Source: JALYNX01 sp035292685 (GTDB taxonomy: Bacteria; Actinomycetota; Acidimicrobiia; Spongiisociales; ZC4RG35). Taken from it: a DNA stretch of 64,000 bases. The position numbers and the translations under genes were made by a program. The DNA is taken from assembly GCA_035292685.1 (NCBI GenBank), contig DATDPP010000018.1:56637-120636 (forward strand), given 5' to 3'. Shown here in pieces: positions 25,012-34,089 of the stretch; the stretch's first letter is position 1; each line of letters opens with the position of its first letter. The notes under the pieces were generated by a model. It worked only from the letters and a program-made list of their open reading frames with translations, searched no databases and was not told the DNA's origin.

Positions 25012-25524
25012 TCAGCCGACGACAACAAAGCTGCCGGTCCAAACGCCCCAGGAGCCTGAGTTGACGCCATTCGCGCTCGAAGCCGTGTAGGACTCCTGGC
25101 CGGGACGGATCTCGATGATCACATCCCCTCCGTCTTCGACGGTGATGACGCCGGCATGCACGCCTGCGCTGCACACCGACGAATCGTCGGTGTAGATGCC
25201 CGTCCCCCATACGGAGTAGTTCGGCCCGCCCGGCGGGCACTGGTAGGTGAACTGCGTGTCGTTCTCCCCTCGGTGCGGCGCCGCGGTGAGCGCCCAGGCT
25301 GCGGGGTCTGCCGGGACAGCAGTAGTTGGTGCTGGTTCGGTCGTAGTCGGTGCTGGTTCGGTGGTAGTCGGTGCTGGCTGGGTCGTAGTCGGTGCCGGTT
25401 CGGTCGTGGTCGGTACTGGTTGGGTCGTGGTGTCGTCGACCGTTTCGGCGCCACAGGCGCTGACAAGGATCACGATGAGCACCGCGAGGACCCCGAGCGA
25501 TCTCGACTTCGACATGTCACCCAT
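25012..25524 (-). CDS. LCCL-domain lipoprotein with Pro-Thr repeat stalk
   Basis: 170-aa predicted lipoprotein: hydrophobic signal, lipobox VSACGA, then a stalk of PAPTTTE/Q heptads and a C-terminal LCCL-type domain of about 95 aa. The domain shows QFTYQCPPGG, SVWGTGIYTDDSSVCSAGVH, then AGVI and the NGVNSGSWG motif. LCCL modules bind lipids, polysaccharide or proteins extracellularly. The start may be 25524 or the ATG at 25515. The stalk is encoded by 21-bp tandem repeats that may vary in number between strains. Confidence 0.87.
   Translation of the reverse strand: MGDMSKSRSLGVLAVLIVILVSACGAETVDDTTTQPVPTTTEPAPTTTQPAPTTTEPAPTTTEPAPTTAVPADPAAWALTAAPHRGENDTQFTYQCPPGGPNYSVWGTGIYTDDSSVCSAGVHAGVITVEDGGDVIIEIRPGQESYTASSANGVNSGSWGVWTGSFVVVG
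25326..25430 (-). repeat. Five 21-bp tandem repeats encoding a PAPTTTE stalk
   Basis: The unit tcggtgctggttcggtcgtag recurs five times with a few substitutions, each unit encoding seven residues. It keeps the reading frame, so copy-number change would lengthen or shorten the surface stalk without disrupting the protein. Confidence 0.85.
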
Positions 25525-25569
25525 TCTGTCAGATCCGGAAACCCGATGCTCGCGGGTTAACCCGCTCCC

Positions 25570-27879
25570 CTACGAAGAGATATACGCAGACAGCGTCCGG
25601 GTATCGACGAAACCGCCTCGACCATCGACGGTGACTACCTCACCATCCCGTATTCGACTGGTTCCATCCCCCGTGCCGACGACGGCCGGAATCCCGTACT
25701 CCCGCGCTACCAAAGAGGCGTGGGATATGACGCTTCCGACATCGGTGACCACGGCGGCGGCTCTGCGGAACATCGGTGTCCACGCGGGAGTGGTCAGGGG
25801 TGCTACCAGGATCTCGCCGGCGCCCAGGCGACCCTCATCATCGATCGAGCGAATCACCCGGGCGATGCCTGTGACTCGACCCGGGCTGGCAGGCAAGCCG
25901 GTGATGGCACCCTCAGGTACCTCACCGCCCCTGGCGGCCTCGGCCTGGTCGAACAGCTTTTGTAGGTATGAGGGCATCTTTCCGATCACTAACGGTGGGG
26001 AGAGACGAGTCTGTCGCTTCCACTGGGACGACCGACCTCTGGCGACCGAGCCCATTTCCGCCGGTTCGAGCTCCAAGACCGAGGATCTCAACTCGTCAAA
26101 AGTGACATAGAAGACCTGTTCGGCATCCTCCAGGGACTCGACTTCGACCAAACGCTCCCCGAGACGAAGCGCCGCCTGACGCAACGCTGGCCAGGCAAGG
26201 GTGAAATGGCTGACATGTTCTTCCCGCATCCGGGCGGCCTCCTGGGCCCGCACCAGAAGCTCTTCGAACCTGGCGAGAAGCCGGCGGCTCGATCGCAGCG
26301 CCTCCCGCGCCTGTGCCTCTGCATGGCGACGGGCCGCAACGACGTTCGAATCGGACTCCGAACCCAGAGTGTCGCCCCCGCCCAACTCGCCGAGGGTGGG
26401 CCGGGACCAGTCGAGGTTCTGGACTGCGTGTGGTGGCGTTGCCCCTATCGGATACAAACCGGCCAGAAGCACTTGATGACCTTCATCGATGACCGAATCG
26501 AGATGCTCTCGGCAGAACTTGGCGAGCGGGAGCTCGGTCTTCCATCCGTAGCCGGCGACGATGGTCAGGGATGCGTAGTAGCGGCCCGCAAGTTCGGCCA
26601 GCCGCTCGATCAACCCGACAAGCTCCTCGGGCTCCGCATGGGCAACCTCCGCCTCCGTCTGCCGAACGATCGCGGTGTAGGAGGGCAGCAGCTCCTCTTT
26701 CCAATCCCGGATAAAGAGGTCCATGCCCACCCCCGCCAACGGCGGTACCGCGGCGCTGACCCGCCGGGGGTTCCTGACCAGCCTGGCGAGCATCCGGGCC
26801 AAGGTCAGCATCAACATGCCTGGAGAGCGCGGCATCGGCAAGGTCCCGAAGTACCAGCCGTTCACGGTGACGTGGTGTGGGGGAGGAAGCCGAAAACCGA
26901 ACCACTCCTCGTACTGGTCGAAGAAAGCCTGTTCGATGCGAGGAAGAAGCCAGGTGTCGAACAGGGGTGTCATCGGTTCGCCGATCCATTCCCCGAGCCG
27001 GAAGTTCCGCACCCAGGCTCCCGGCATTGAAAAGTCCCACGAGACGAGGTCGGGAAGAGCGGTAATGGGCCGAGCCTGCAGAAGAAAGAGCTCGTCATCG
27101 GCGATCGCCCATTCGATATCCTGAGGCGCTCCGAGCCGTTCCTCGAGCTCTCGAGCGAGCCTGGCGATCGTCAGTGCCCATTCTGGGGTGAGCGATCGTT
27201 CGGGGTCTCTGACCCTGCGGGCATGGCCTCCTGTCACCACCCACTCGTCAGGGTCGGCGGTTCCCGAGACGAGCCTGTCACCCATCCCTCGAACCGAGTT
27301 GATGACGACTTCGTCTCTGACGCCAGTGACTGGGTTCGCCGAGAAGGCCACTCCGGCCGCGGTCGGTCTGACGAGGCGCTGAATCAGCACGGCCATCGCG
27401 GTGGCAGGCTCAGAGTCATAGACGGCGACCCGCTCGGAGAAGGTGGACACCCAGCAGGCTCGCACCGCTTCGCGGATGGCCTGGTAGCCGACAACGCCGA
27501 GGACTGTCTCGTAAAGACCGGCATAGGAGGCACCTTCCAAGTCCTCTGCCACTGCAGAGGATCGCACAGCCCATTCGAGGTTTTCGCGCCCGGTCAGGGC
27601 TCCGCGGATCGCCTCGTCCACCTCATCCGGAAGGCGAATCGAGCGTGCCGCCGCCGCTTCCCCTTGTCCGGCTAGCTGCAGGGCCAGGCGAAACGCTGTC
27701 GTGGTGATGAGGAACCCTTCGGGCACCGGGAAGCCAGCCTGAAGAAGTTCACCTAGGGTTGCGGCCTTGCCACCGGCCTCTGAGGTGTCATCTCGTGCGA
27801 TCTCGGTGAGATCGATGACCAGGGTTCGCATGTGCTCGTCGACTTGCGGACTCGCCGACCGCCCACCCTTGATGGTCAT
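25570..27879 (-). CDS. PEP-synthase-like phosphotransferase (rifampin phosphotransferase-like architecture)
   Basis: 769-aa enzyme with an N-terminal PPDK/PEP-synthase ATP-grasp domain (GGKAATLGELLQAGFPVPEG, VRSSAVAEDLEGASYAGLYE), a variable middle domain (residues about 330-660) and a C-terminal swivelling phospho-His domain DVGSVISHASLVAREYGIPA then VVGTG. The order and size fit rifampin phosphotransferase (RPH), which phosphorylates rifamycins; true PPDK/PEP synthase would carry a larger C-terminal TIM barrel, absent here. The ATG at 27879 overlaps the upstream membrane gene by ATGA. It is last in a TetR-led operon, consistent with small-molecule-induced expression. The substrate is not established. 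Confidence 0.85.
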   Translation of the reverse strand: MTIKGGRSASPQVDEHMRTLVIDLTEIARDDTSEAGGKAATLGELLQAGFPVPEGFLITTTAFRLALQLAGQGEAAAARSIRLPDEVDEAIRGALTGRENLEWAVRSSAVAEDLEGASYAGLYETVLGVVGYQAIREAVRACWVSTFSERVAVYDSEPATAMAVLIQRLVRPTAAGVAFSANPVTGVRDEVVINSVRGMGDRLVSGTADPDEWVVTGGHARRVRDPERSLTPEWALTIARLARELEERLGAPQDIEWAIADDELFLLQARPITALPDLVSWDFSMPGAWVRNFRLGEWIGEPMTPLFDTWLLPRIEQAFFDQYEEWFGFRLPPPHHVTVNGWYFGTLPMPRSPGMLMLTLARMLARLVRNPRRVSAAVPPLAGVGMDLFIRDWKEELLPSYTAIVRQTEAEVAHAEPEELVGLIERLAELAGRYYASLTIVAGYGWKTELPLAKFCREHLDSVIDEGHQVLLAGLYPIGATPPHAVQNLDWSRPTLGELGGGDTLGSESDSNVVAARRHAEAQAREALRSSRRLLARFEELLVRAQEAARMREEHVSHFTLAWPALRQAALRLGERLVEVESLEDAEQVFYVTFDELRSSVLELEPAEMGSVARGRSSQWKRQTRLSPPLVIGKMPSYLQKLFDQAEAARGGEVPEGAITGLPASPGRVTGIARVIRSIDDEGRLGAGEILVAPLTTPAWTPMFRRAAAVVTDVGSVISHASLVAREYGIPAVVGTGDGTSRIRDGEVVTVDGRGGFVDTRTLSAYISS

Positions 27880-28553
27880 CGTCCCCACCTCACCAGCTGG
27901 ATTCCGGTTGCGATGAACCAGACCAGGAACAGGGCCGTCCCGGGAAGGGTGACGGCATCGGGCAGCCCGAGCATCAGCACTGCTGAGTGAAACACGTGCA
28001 GACTCGCCACCACCAAGCCCAGCACGGCGATCCACCTCGGAAGGGCCTGGGTCCGGAGTAGCAGAAGGGAGAAGGCACCAACCCAGACGGCTTCCAGCCA
28101 GTAGAAGAACGAGTTGTAGATCCAGTCCCACGAGGCGAAGACGCCGAGGATCGCCTCCGAGGCTTGCGTGTCACTGAGCTGAACCAACGCCGCCTGCAGG
28201 CCTAGTTCGGTGAGGGCAAGTGGGATCACCGAAGCGGCTGCGATAACTCCTGTGGCAAGGAGCAACCTGTCAATGGTCTTCGTGGCCTGATCCCGCATGA
28301 ATCGATGGAAACCGATTATGAAGCCCCCGAAGATCACCACCCCGAGCCCGTGTTGCCAGTAGAGCGGCAACAACTCTCGATACGAGTAGAACTCCTGGAT
28401 GAGTTGGAAATCAGAGGTGCCCGTGACTCGCTGACCAGCGACGATCATGGAGCCTCCGTGGGCGATCAGCAGGGAGGCAGTGATCGCCAGCAGTGACCAC
28501 CCGGCCCAACGTGCAGCCGTTGTCACGTCCGTTCGGTCTGGTTCGGGCTGCAC
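27876..28553 (-). CDS. Six-helix membrane protein in TetR operon
   Basis: 225-aa integral membrane protein with hydrophobic segments at about residues 17-35, 70-90, 98-120, 140-165, 172-190 and 197-220. The text between helices (TGTSDFQLIQEFYSYRELLP) is polar. It resembles DUF4386-type proteins in layout, but I cannot place it firmly. It is the second gene of the tetR-membrane-phosphotransferase operon: 28 nt after tetR and in ATGA overlap with the phosphotransferase, so it should be co-induced with them. Confidence 0.8.
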   Translation of the reverse strand: MQPEPDRTDVTTAARWAGWSLLAITASLLIAHGGSMIVAGQRVTGTSDFQLIQEFYSYRELLPLYWQHGLGVVIFGGFIIGFHRFMRDQATKTIDRLLLATGVIAAASVIPLALTELGLQAALVQLSDTQASEAILGVFASWDWIYNSFFYWLEAVWVGAFSLLLLRTQALPRWIAVLGLVVASLHVFHSAVLMLGLPDAVTLPGTALFLVWFIATGIQLVRWGR

Positions 28554-28581
28554 TTCTGCCGCGTCCTTTCTGGTCGGATGA

Positions 28582-29187
28582 CTACGAGGTGGCCTTCTGT
28601 GTCTCGAGAATCCTCCGGATGGCCCACCCGACGGTCGCCGCCGCTCGCTCGGCGTCCATGTTGAGGTAGTCCTTGAAAGCTCGGAGCGCCGCCGACGACC
28701 CGAGAAGAAGGACGATGTTGCGAAGGTTGGTGAACTCCTCTGGCGACATCGGCCCTGCGACCGATCTCACCAGGTTCTCGATCGCCGCCAGACGGCGGGG
28801 CATTTGCATCCGCCGGGACCGTTGGCCCACATCGGTCGCCATCGCCGCTCGCAGAGCCGGATCCATGGCCTCGCCCCTGCGGTACATCTCGGTGATGATC
28901 TCTACGACTTCGTCGACCGTCTCCGGAGATTCCGTCTCCGACCACATGAGACCCGAGCGGGCCACCACATAGCCACCCAACGCCTCCACCAACGCCTGCT
29001 TGCTCCCGAAATGCCTGTAGATCGTGGGTACCGAGACACCAGCCTCAGTTGCCACTGCGGGGACCGAGAGCTCACCCACTCCGTCCGAGTTGATCACGCG
29101 AATCAGACCCTCGAGGATTCGATCCCGCGTCCCCTCCATCTGCTCCTCTCGAAGCGGGCTCTGGTATGACCTGGGACCGGAATCCAT
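28582..29187 (-). CDS. TetR-family transcriptional regulator
   Basis: 201-aa repressor. The N-terminal helix-turn-helix reads TRDRILEGLIRVINSDGVGE then VATEAGVSVPTIYRHFGSK; the C-terminal helical domain is the ligand pocket. A promoter TTGACA (29219-29224) with 18-bp spacer and TATGAT (29195-29200) ends 7 nt before the ATG at 29187. The ATG at 29199 is therefore inside the -10 and the shorter start is preferred, giving a leaderless mRNA. Two palindromes cover this -10, so self-repression is expected. It leads the operon with the membrane protein and the RPH-like enzyme. Confidence 0.9.
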   Translation of the reverse strand: MDSGPRSYQSPLREEQMEGTRDRILEGLIRVINSDGVGELSVPAVATEAGVSVPTIYRHFGSKQALVEALGGYVVARSGLMWSETESPETVDEVVEIITEMYRRGEAMDPALRAAMATDVGQRSRRMQMPRRLAAIENLVRSVAGPMSPEEFTNLRNIVLLLGSSAALRAFKDYLNMDAERAAATVGWAIRRILETQKATS

Positions 29188-29224
29188 GATAGGTATCATA
29201 TTGTCAATATACGAACCTTGTCAA
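29186..29224 (-). promoter_or_regulatory. TetR promoter with two overlapping operator palindromes
   Basis: The minus strand has TTGACA-N18-TATGAT. ATGATA-gg-TATCAT (29186-29199) and ATATTG-t-CAATAT (29198-29210) are perfect palindromes covering the -10 and part of the spacer, placing a repressor directly over the RNA-polymerase site. Confidence 0.72.
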
Positions 29225-29284
29225 GCCTCGGCGACGCGGAGCGAGATTCGGTTCGATGCTTGGATGAACCGGTCGGAGTCGCGA

Positions 29285-30004
29285 CTAACCGGCGATATCT
29301 CGACGAATGGCGTCGAGAGCGATCTCCACCATCTCGTTGAAGGTCTGCTCGCGCTCCCCGGAGCTGGTGTGCTCCCCGGTGCGGACGTGGTCGGAGACGG
29401 TGGCGATGGTCAAGGCGCGGGCTCCCCTCTCCGCCGCCACCCCGTACAGGCCTGCCGCCTCCATCTCGACAGCGAGGACGCCCATCGCCTCCATGCGGTC
29501 GAAGGCGGCCGGGTCGGGGTTGTAGAACAGGTCGCCGGAGTGGACGTTGCCCACCTTCACCTCCACTCCTCGAGCGGCGGCGGCGTCGGCGGCGGCGCGC
29601 AGCAGGCCGAAGTCGGCGGTGGCGGCGAAATCATGGCCTCCGTAACGCCTCCGGTTGACCCCAGAATCGGTGCAGGCCCCGATTGCCAGGATCACGTCTC
29701 GGATCTTCACCGTGGACTGGATTCCCCCGCACGACCCGACTCTGATCAGACGCTCCACTCCGTACTCGCTGATCAACTCGGTGGCGTAGATCGAAGCCGA
29801 GGGGATCCCCATCCCGGTGCCCATCACCGAGATCGGTACTCCCTGAAAGATCCCGGTGTACCCGAGCATGTTCCGCACCGCATTCACCTCGCGGGCCTGG
29901 TCGAGGTAGGTATCGGCGATGTGCTTGGCGCGCAAGGGGTCACCGGGAAGAAGGACCGAAGGGGCGAAATCCCCTTTCTCGGCAGAGATATGAGGGGTGG
30001 GCAT
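29285..30004 (-). CDS. deoD: Purine nucleoside phosphorylase, DeoD type
   Basis: 239 aa, the exact length of E. coli DeoD. Cleaves purine (deoxy)nucleosides with phosphate. Seen are the N-terminal TPHISAEKGDFAPSVLLPGD block with the phosphate-binding GDPLRA, MGTGMGIPSASIYATELI, the RVGSCGG phosphate loop, the base-binding SGDLFYNPD region, VEMEAAGLYG and the catalytic Asp in TVSDHVRTGE. CAGGAG lies 9 nt before the ATG at 30004. It works with the purine permease at 23523 in salvage, though they are separate transcription units. Confidence 0.96.
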   Translation of the reverse strand: MPTPHISAEKGDFAPSVLLPGDPLRAKHIADTYLDQAREVNAVRNMLGYTGIFQGVPISVMGTGMGIPSASIYATELISEYGVERLIRVGSCGGIQSTVKIRDVILAIGACTDSGVNRRRYGGHDFAATADFGLLRAAADAAAARGVEVKVGNVHSGDLFYNPDPAAFDRMEAMGVLAVEMEAAGLYGVAAERGARALTIATVSDHVRTGEHTSSGEREQTFNEMVEIALDAIRRDIAG

Positions 30005-30041
30005 TGAATCGGGCTCCTGAACTGTGTCGGTCTGCCACAAC

Positions 30042-31757
30042 CTATTCGATCAGGACCGCCTTTCTCCATCCACGCACCGCGTTCGTGACCGCGATCTCGT
30101 CGGCCCGATGCAGATCGTCGAGAGTGAGCACCGCCTCGCCCACCCGACCCTCGGTCAGGGCCAGGCTCCTCTGAACCCCGGGAACACACCCGGAGGCGAC
30201 GATCGGGGTCAGCCATTGCTGATCGAAGCGCAGCATGAGGTTGGAGATGTTGGTCTCGGTGATCTCCCCGTCGAGATTGATCAGCACCACCTCGACCCCC
30301 TCCTCGGCGGTGGGGTAGCGGGTGCGGTCATCCAGCTTGTGAAACCACCGGGGATCGGTCTGATCCACCCGCCCCTCCCAGATCTGAAGCCCAACCGGCT
30401 CCTCCCACGAGGGCAGAGGCTCGGTCGTGATCTCCGCCCCACCCGATGCGGTGAGCACCAGCCTCACCTTCAGCGGAGCCGCTCCCCCCACCCCCGACAG
30501 CGCGTCACCGACTGCCGCCGGGTCGAAGGGGATCCCCCAATAGAGGGCGGAGGCGGTGAGGCGGGCGATGTGTCGCTCCAGCAGAGGAATGCCCTCACCG
30601 GGCGAATACCGCATCGTCTCCAGAAGATCCGGGGGGTCGTGCTGCTCGGTGACCACCAACGCCTTCCAATAGCACTCGTCGTACTCCGCCCCGGCCAGGG
30701 AGTCGTAGGTGATCCCGCCACCGACGTGATATGTGAATCTCCCTTCGTCGACCACCCCGGTGCGAATGGCAACCGAGAACTCTGCCCGCTGTCCCCCGGG
30801 CTCGAGGTATCCGATGGCTCCGCAATAGACACCCCTGGCGTCTGGCTCCAGGGCGGCGATGATCCTCATGGTCGACACCTTGGGTGCCCCGGTCACCGAA
30901 CCTGAAGGAAAAACGCCGGTGAACAACTCGGCGAGCCCGACAACTTCGGGCAGCCGGGTGGTGATCGACGATGTCATCTGCCACACAGTCGGATGCCGTT
31001 CCACCTCGAACATGGCGGCGACTTCGACCGAGCCGATCTCTGCGACCCGCCCCAGATCGTTGCGCAGCATGTCGACGATCATCACGTTGCCGGCCCGCTC
31101 CTTTTCCGAGCTCACCAAACGATCACGCTGCTCGAGGTCCTCGACAAGGGAGCGACCCCGGGGCGCGGTGCCCTTCATCGGTCTGGCGGTCACCAATCGG
31201 CCATCGCGGGAGAAGAACAATTCAGGCGAGACCGAAAGAATGTGCCGGTCAGCGAGGTCGATATGCGCTCCATAGCCCTGGGGCTGGCTGCGCACCATGG
31301 CCCCGAAGAGGGCGCCGGGATCGCCCTCGAATTCAGCCCACATCGGGAAGGTGAGATTGACCTGATAGGTGTCACCCGCGGCGATCGCCTCACGAATCGC
31401 CTTCACCCGTGAAGCGTGCTCCGCTTCGGTCAACCCGGCGGTCCAACCGCCGAGCTCGAAACGGCCGGGCGATGGGCGGGGGGCGTCCGAGCCATCGAAG
31501 ACCCCGAACCAGACCAGCGGGAGATCGGGCACCTTGCGGCGGGAGGCCACCCGCAGCGGGGCGTCGAAGGCGGGAGCCGCCTGATAAGACACATAGCCCA
31601 CCACCCATGAGCCGGCTTGGGATGCTTGCTCGGCCTCCTCCATGGCGGGCAGCACCCCGGCCAGAGTCTCGGCGGCGATCACGCGCACCGGATCGGCGAA
31701 ATCGCGTGACCCCACCCTCCAGCGATCACCGACCAGTGCCACCGTGCCGTACACCAT
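30042..31757 (-). CDS. pabBC: Fused aminodeoxychorismate synthase component I / aminodeoxychorismate lyase
   Basis: 571-aa bifunctional folate enzyme. Residues 1-385 are PabB: RPMKGTAPRG with Lys195 (the Lys typical of aminodeoxychorismate synthase rather than the Ala of anthranilate synthase), VDMLRNDLGRV, PSGSVTGAPKVSTM and GGGITYDSLAG. Residues 395-571 are a PabC-type PLP lyase with the Schiff-base Lys in RWFHKLDDRTRY, TETNISNL and VASGCVPGVQRS. Together with a glutaminase (PabA, not in the window) it converts chorismate to p-aminobenzoate. A TAACGT hexamer precedes the start by 4 nt; GTG at 31754 is an alternative leaderless start. It precedes deoD on the same strand. Confidence 0.95.
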   Translation of the reverse strand: MVYGTVALVGDRWRVGSRDFADPVRVIAAETLAGVLPAMEEAEQASQAGSWVVGYVSYQAAPAFDAPLRVASRRKVPDLPLVWFGVFDGSDAPRPSPGRFELGGWTAGLTEAEHASRVKAIREAIAAGDTYQVNLTFPMWAEFEGDPGALFGAMVRSQPQGYGAHIDLADRHILSVSPELFFSRDGRLVTARPMKGTAPRGRSLVEDLEQRDRLVSSEKERAGNVMIVDMLRNDLGRVAEIGSVEVAAMFEVERHPTVWQMTSSITTRLPEVVGLAELFTGVFPSGSVTGAPKVSTMRIIAALEPDARGVYCGAIGYLEPGGQRAEFSVAIRTGVVDEGRFTYHVGGGITYDSLAGAEYDECYWKALVVTEQHDPPDLLETMRYSPGEGIPLLERHIARLTASALYWGIPFDPAAVGDALSGVGGAAPLKVRLVLTASGGAEITTEPLPSWEEPVGLQIWEGRVDQTDPRWFHKLDDRTRYPTAEEGVEVVLINLDGEITETNISNLMLRFDQQWLTPIVASGCVPGVQRSLALTEGRVGEAVLTLDDLHRADEIAVTNAVRGWRKAVLIE

Positions 31758-31806
31758 CTCGACGTTACCGGCAACGTCGCTCGCCTCCGCCCGAGCTCGG
31801 CACCCC

Positions 31807-31812
31807 TAGGCT
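31807..31812 (+). promoter_or_regulatory. -10 element of leaderless promoter
   Basis: TAGGCT ends 8 nt before the ATG at 31821 with no ribosome site. Confidence 0.5.
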
Positions 31813-31820
31813 CGATTCCT

Positions 31821-32315
31821 ATGACCGACGTTTACCACTCCATCCTGAAACTGCGGGCAATACGTGATTTCAAGCCTGATCCCCTCGCCGCAGAAGACCT
31901 GACGGCCATTCTCGAGGCCGGCCGATGGACCGGGAGCTCAAAGAATCGCCAGGACTGGTCCTTCATCGTGATCACCGATCGTGACCGCCTCCAAGGATTG
32001 GCCGAGCATGGTGACTACACCCAACCGGTGCGCGACTCGGCGGCAACCATCGTCCTCGTCCAAGAGCCGGGGGGCAACATGTTCGACATCGGCCGGACGG
32101 CCCAGAACATCATGCTGGCCGCCAGGGCACTGGGGGTGGCCTCCTGCCCGATCACCCTTCATCGCGACGCCCAGGCGCTTCGATATCTAGGCGCCCCCGA
32201 CCAACGGGTCACCCGTTATGCGGTGGCTCTCGGCTACCCGGCGGAGGGGGCAGAGCCCAGGCGCTACGGGGGGCGGAAGCCGGCCGACGCCTTGGTCCAC
32301 CTCGAGCAGTACTGA
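31821..32315 (+). CDS. Nitroreductase-family FMN oxidoreductase
   Basis: 164-aa flavoprotein. RAIRDFKPDPL and ILEAGRWTGSSKNRQDWSFI form the phosphate- and flavin-binding N-terminus; NIMLAARALGVASCPITLHR is the second conserved helix region; ALGYPAEGAEPRRYGGRKP closes the FMN site. It would reduce nitro, quinone or similar substrates using NAD(P)H. Short for the family (usually 180-220 aa) but complete in its motifs. Probably leaderless and monocistronic. Confidence 0.88.
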   Translation: MTDVYHSILKLRAIRDFKPDPLAAEDLTAILEAGRWTGSSKNRQDWSFIVITDRDRLQGLAEHGDYTQPVRDSAATIVLVQEPGGNMFDIGRTAQNIMLAARALGVASCPITLHRDAQALRYLGAPDQRVTRYAVALGYPAEGAEPRRYGGRKPADALVHLEQY

Positions 32316-32377
32316 CCTCCCCGGATTCGGGCGACTTCAAAGAACTCCCCGCCGGCGGCACTACCGTCAGGTCGCGT

Positions 32378-33304
32378 ATGCGCGAATCGATAGTCCGGGC
32401 GCACGGCCTCACCAAGAAGTTCGGCGACTTTGTCGCGGTTGACGCGGTCGACTTCGACATCGTCAAAGGAGAAGCCTTCGGATTCCTCGGCCCGAACGGG
32501 GCCGGCAAGACCTCGACCATGAAGATGATCACCACGGTGAGCCCGATCACCGCGGGCGACCTGACGGTGTTCGGCCTCGACCCAAGCACTCAGGGACGAT
32601 CCATCCGGCAGCGGATAGGCGTCGTGCCCCAGGAGGACAACCTCGACCTGGAACTGACGGTGGCAGAGAACCTCTACGTCTACGGCCGTTATCACGACAT
32701 GACCCGGGCAAACATCCGACGCCGGATCGAGGAATTGCTGGAGTTCGCCCAGCTCACCGACCGGGCCAAGTCGACGGTCGACTCTCTGTCGGGGGGTATG
32801 AAACGCCGGCTCACCATTGCCCGGGCCCTGATCAACGACCCGGAGCTGGTGATCCTGGACGAGCCGACCACCGGTCTCGACCCGCAAGCCCGCCATGTGC
32901 TGTGGGACCGGCTCTACCGGCTCAAACAGCAAGGTGCCACCTTGATCATCACCACCCACTACATGGACGAGGCCGAACAGCTCTGCGACCGGCTCGTGGT
33001 CATGGACAAGGGTGTGATCGCGGCCGAAGGCTCGCCGCGGGCTCTGATCGCCGAATACGCTCCACGGGAGGTAGTCGAGCTTCGTTTTGAGGACGGACAA
33101 CAGGACGATGCGGTGATCAAACTCGACGGCCTGGCCCACCGATCCGAGATTCTGGCCGATCGTGTCCTTCTCTACACCGACGATGCCGAGGCCACCCAGC
33201 ACGAGATGGGGGTGCGGGGGATCCATCCCGGGCAGGTTCTCGTCCGTCGCTCGACTCTCGAGGACGTGTTCCTGCGGCTGACAGGCCGAAGGCTGATCGA
33301 CTGA
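32378..33304 (+). CDS. ABC-2 exporter ATPase (DrrA/NodI-like)
   Basis: 308-aa ATP-binding subunit. Walker A GPNGAGKTS near residue 43, Q-loop VVPQEDNLD, signature LSGGMKRRLTIARAL, Walker B LVILDEPTTGLDP and H-loop ITTHYMDEAEQ are intact. The C-terminal domain resembles the DrrA/CcmA subgroup used in drug and polysaccharide export. A TACCGT hexamer lies 10 nt before the ATG. It joins the permease genes through a TGATG overlap, forming a three-gene exporter of the NodI-NodJ type. The substrate is unknown. Confidence 0.94.
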   Translation: MRESIVRAHGLTKKFGDFVAVDAVDFDIVKGEAFGFLGPNGAGKTSTMKMITTVSPITAGDLTVFGLDPSTQGRSIRQRIGVVPQEDNLDLELTVAENLYVYGRYHDMTRANIRRRIEELLEFAQLTDRAKSTVDSLSGGMKRRLTIARALINDPELVILDEPTTGLDPQARHVLWDRLYRLKQQGATLIITTHYMDEAEQLCDRLVVMDKGVIAAEGSPRALIAEYAPREVVELRFEDGQQDDAVIKLDGLAHRSEILADRVLLYTDDAEATQHEMGVRGIHPGQVLVRRSTLEDVFLRLTGRRLID

Positions 33305-34089
33305 TGAGCGTCCTCACGCGCTCGATGCGTGTCGTCGAAGCCGAGTTGGTGGTCTATCGCCGGACCTGGCGAGGGACGGTGATCTCCAGCTTCGTGAACC
33401 CAATCCTCTACCTGACTGCGATGGGCCTCTTTCTCGGTTCGTTCGTCGACTCCACAGCCGACCTGGGGATCCCCTATCTGACCTTTGTGGCGACCGGTCT
33501 GATGGCCGCCACCGCCATGCAGGCGGGAGCCGGCGAAGGGTCATTCCCGGTGTTCGCCGGAATCAAATGGCGCAAGGAATTCCACGCCACGATCACCACC
33601 CCACTCAGCCCGGCCGACATCGTGTACGGGCGGTTTCTGTGGGCCATCATCCGACTCACCTTCATCCTGGTGGTGTTCGCACTGATCTCGGTCTTGTTCG
33701 GCGCCATCGAAATCGGCCCGGCCCTGCTGGCCGTCCCCGCCGGGGTGCTCACCGGGGTTGCCTTCACCACGACCGTGACCGCCTTCACCGTGACCCGGGA
33801 AAACGAGACCAGTCTTTCCACCTTGTTCCGTTTCGCGATCACCCCGCTATTCCTCTTCTCGGGCACCTTCTTTCCCGTCAGCCAGTTGCCTGATTCCCTG
33901 CAGAAGATCGCCTACCTCACTCCCCTGTTCCATGGCGTGGAGTTGGTTCGCAAGATCGCCCTGCCCGGGGTCGGCGAGCCGGCGGTGACCTCGCTCCCGA
34001 TCTGGGTCAGCGTCGCCTATCTCTCAGTGATGACTGCCATCGGGTTGGTGCTGGCGGCGAGATTCCTCGACCGAAGGCTCCGACCATGA
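33304..34089 (+). CDS. ABC-2 type permease (NodJ-like), first of two
   Basis: 261-aa permease with six predicted helices. VVYRRTWRGTVISSFVNPIL, WRKEFHATITTPLSPADIVY and LFLFSGTFFPVSQLP are typical of the ABC-2/NodJ family, including the amphipathic coupling helix before TM3. It starts on the last base of the ATPase stop codon and ends in ATGA overlap with the second permease. Both permeases probably make a heterodimer with two copies of the ATPase. Confidence 0.92.
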   Translation: MSVLTRSMRVVEAELVVYRRTWRGTVISSFVNPILYLTAMGLFLGSFVDSTADLGIPYLTFVATGLMAATAMQAGAGEGSFPVFAGIKWRKEFHATITTPLSPADIVYGRFLWAIIRLTFILVVFALISVLFGAIEIGPALLAVPAGVLTGVAFTTTVTAFTVTRENETSLSTLFRFAITPLFLFSGTFFPVSQLPDSLQKIAYLTPLFHGVELVRKIALPGVGEPAVTSLPIWVSVAYLSVMTAIGLVLAARFLDRRLRP

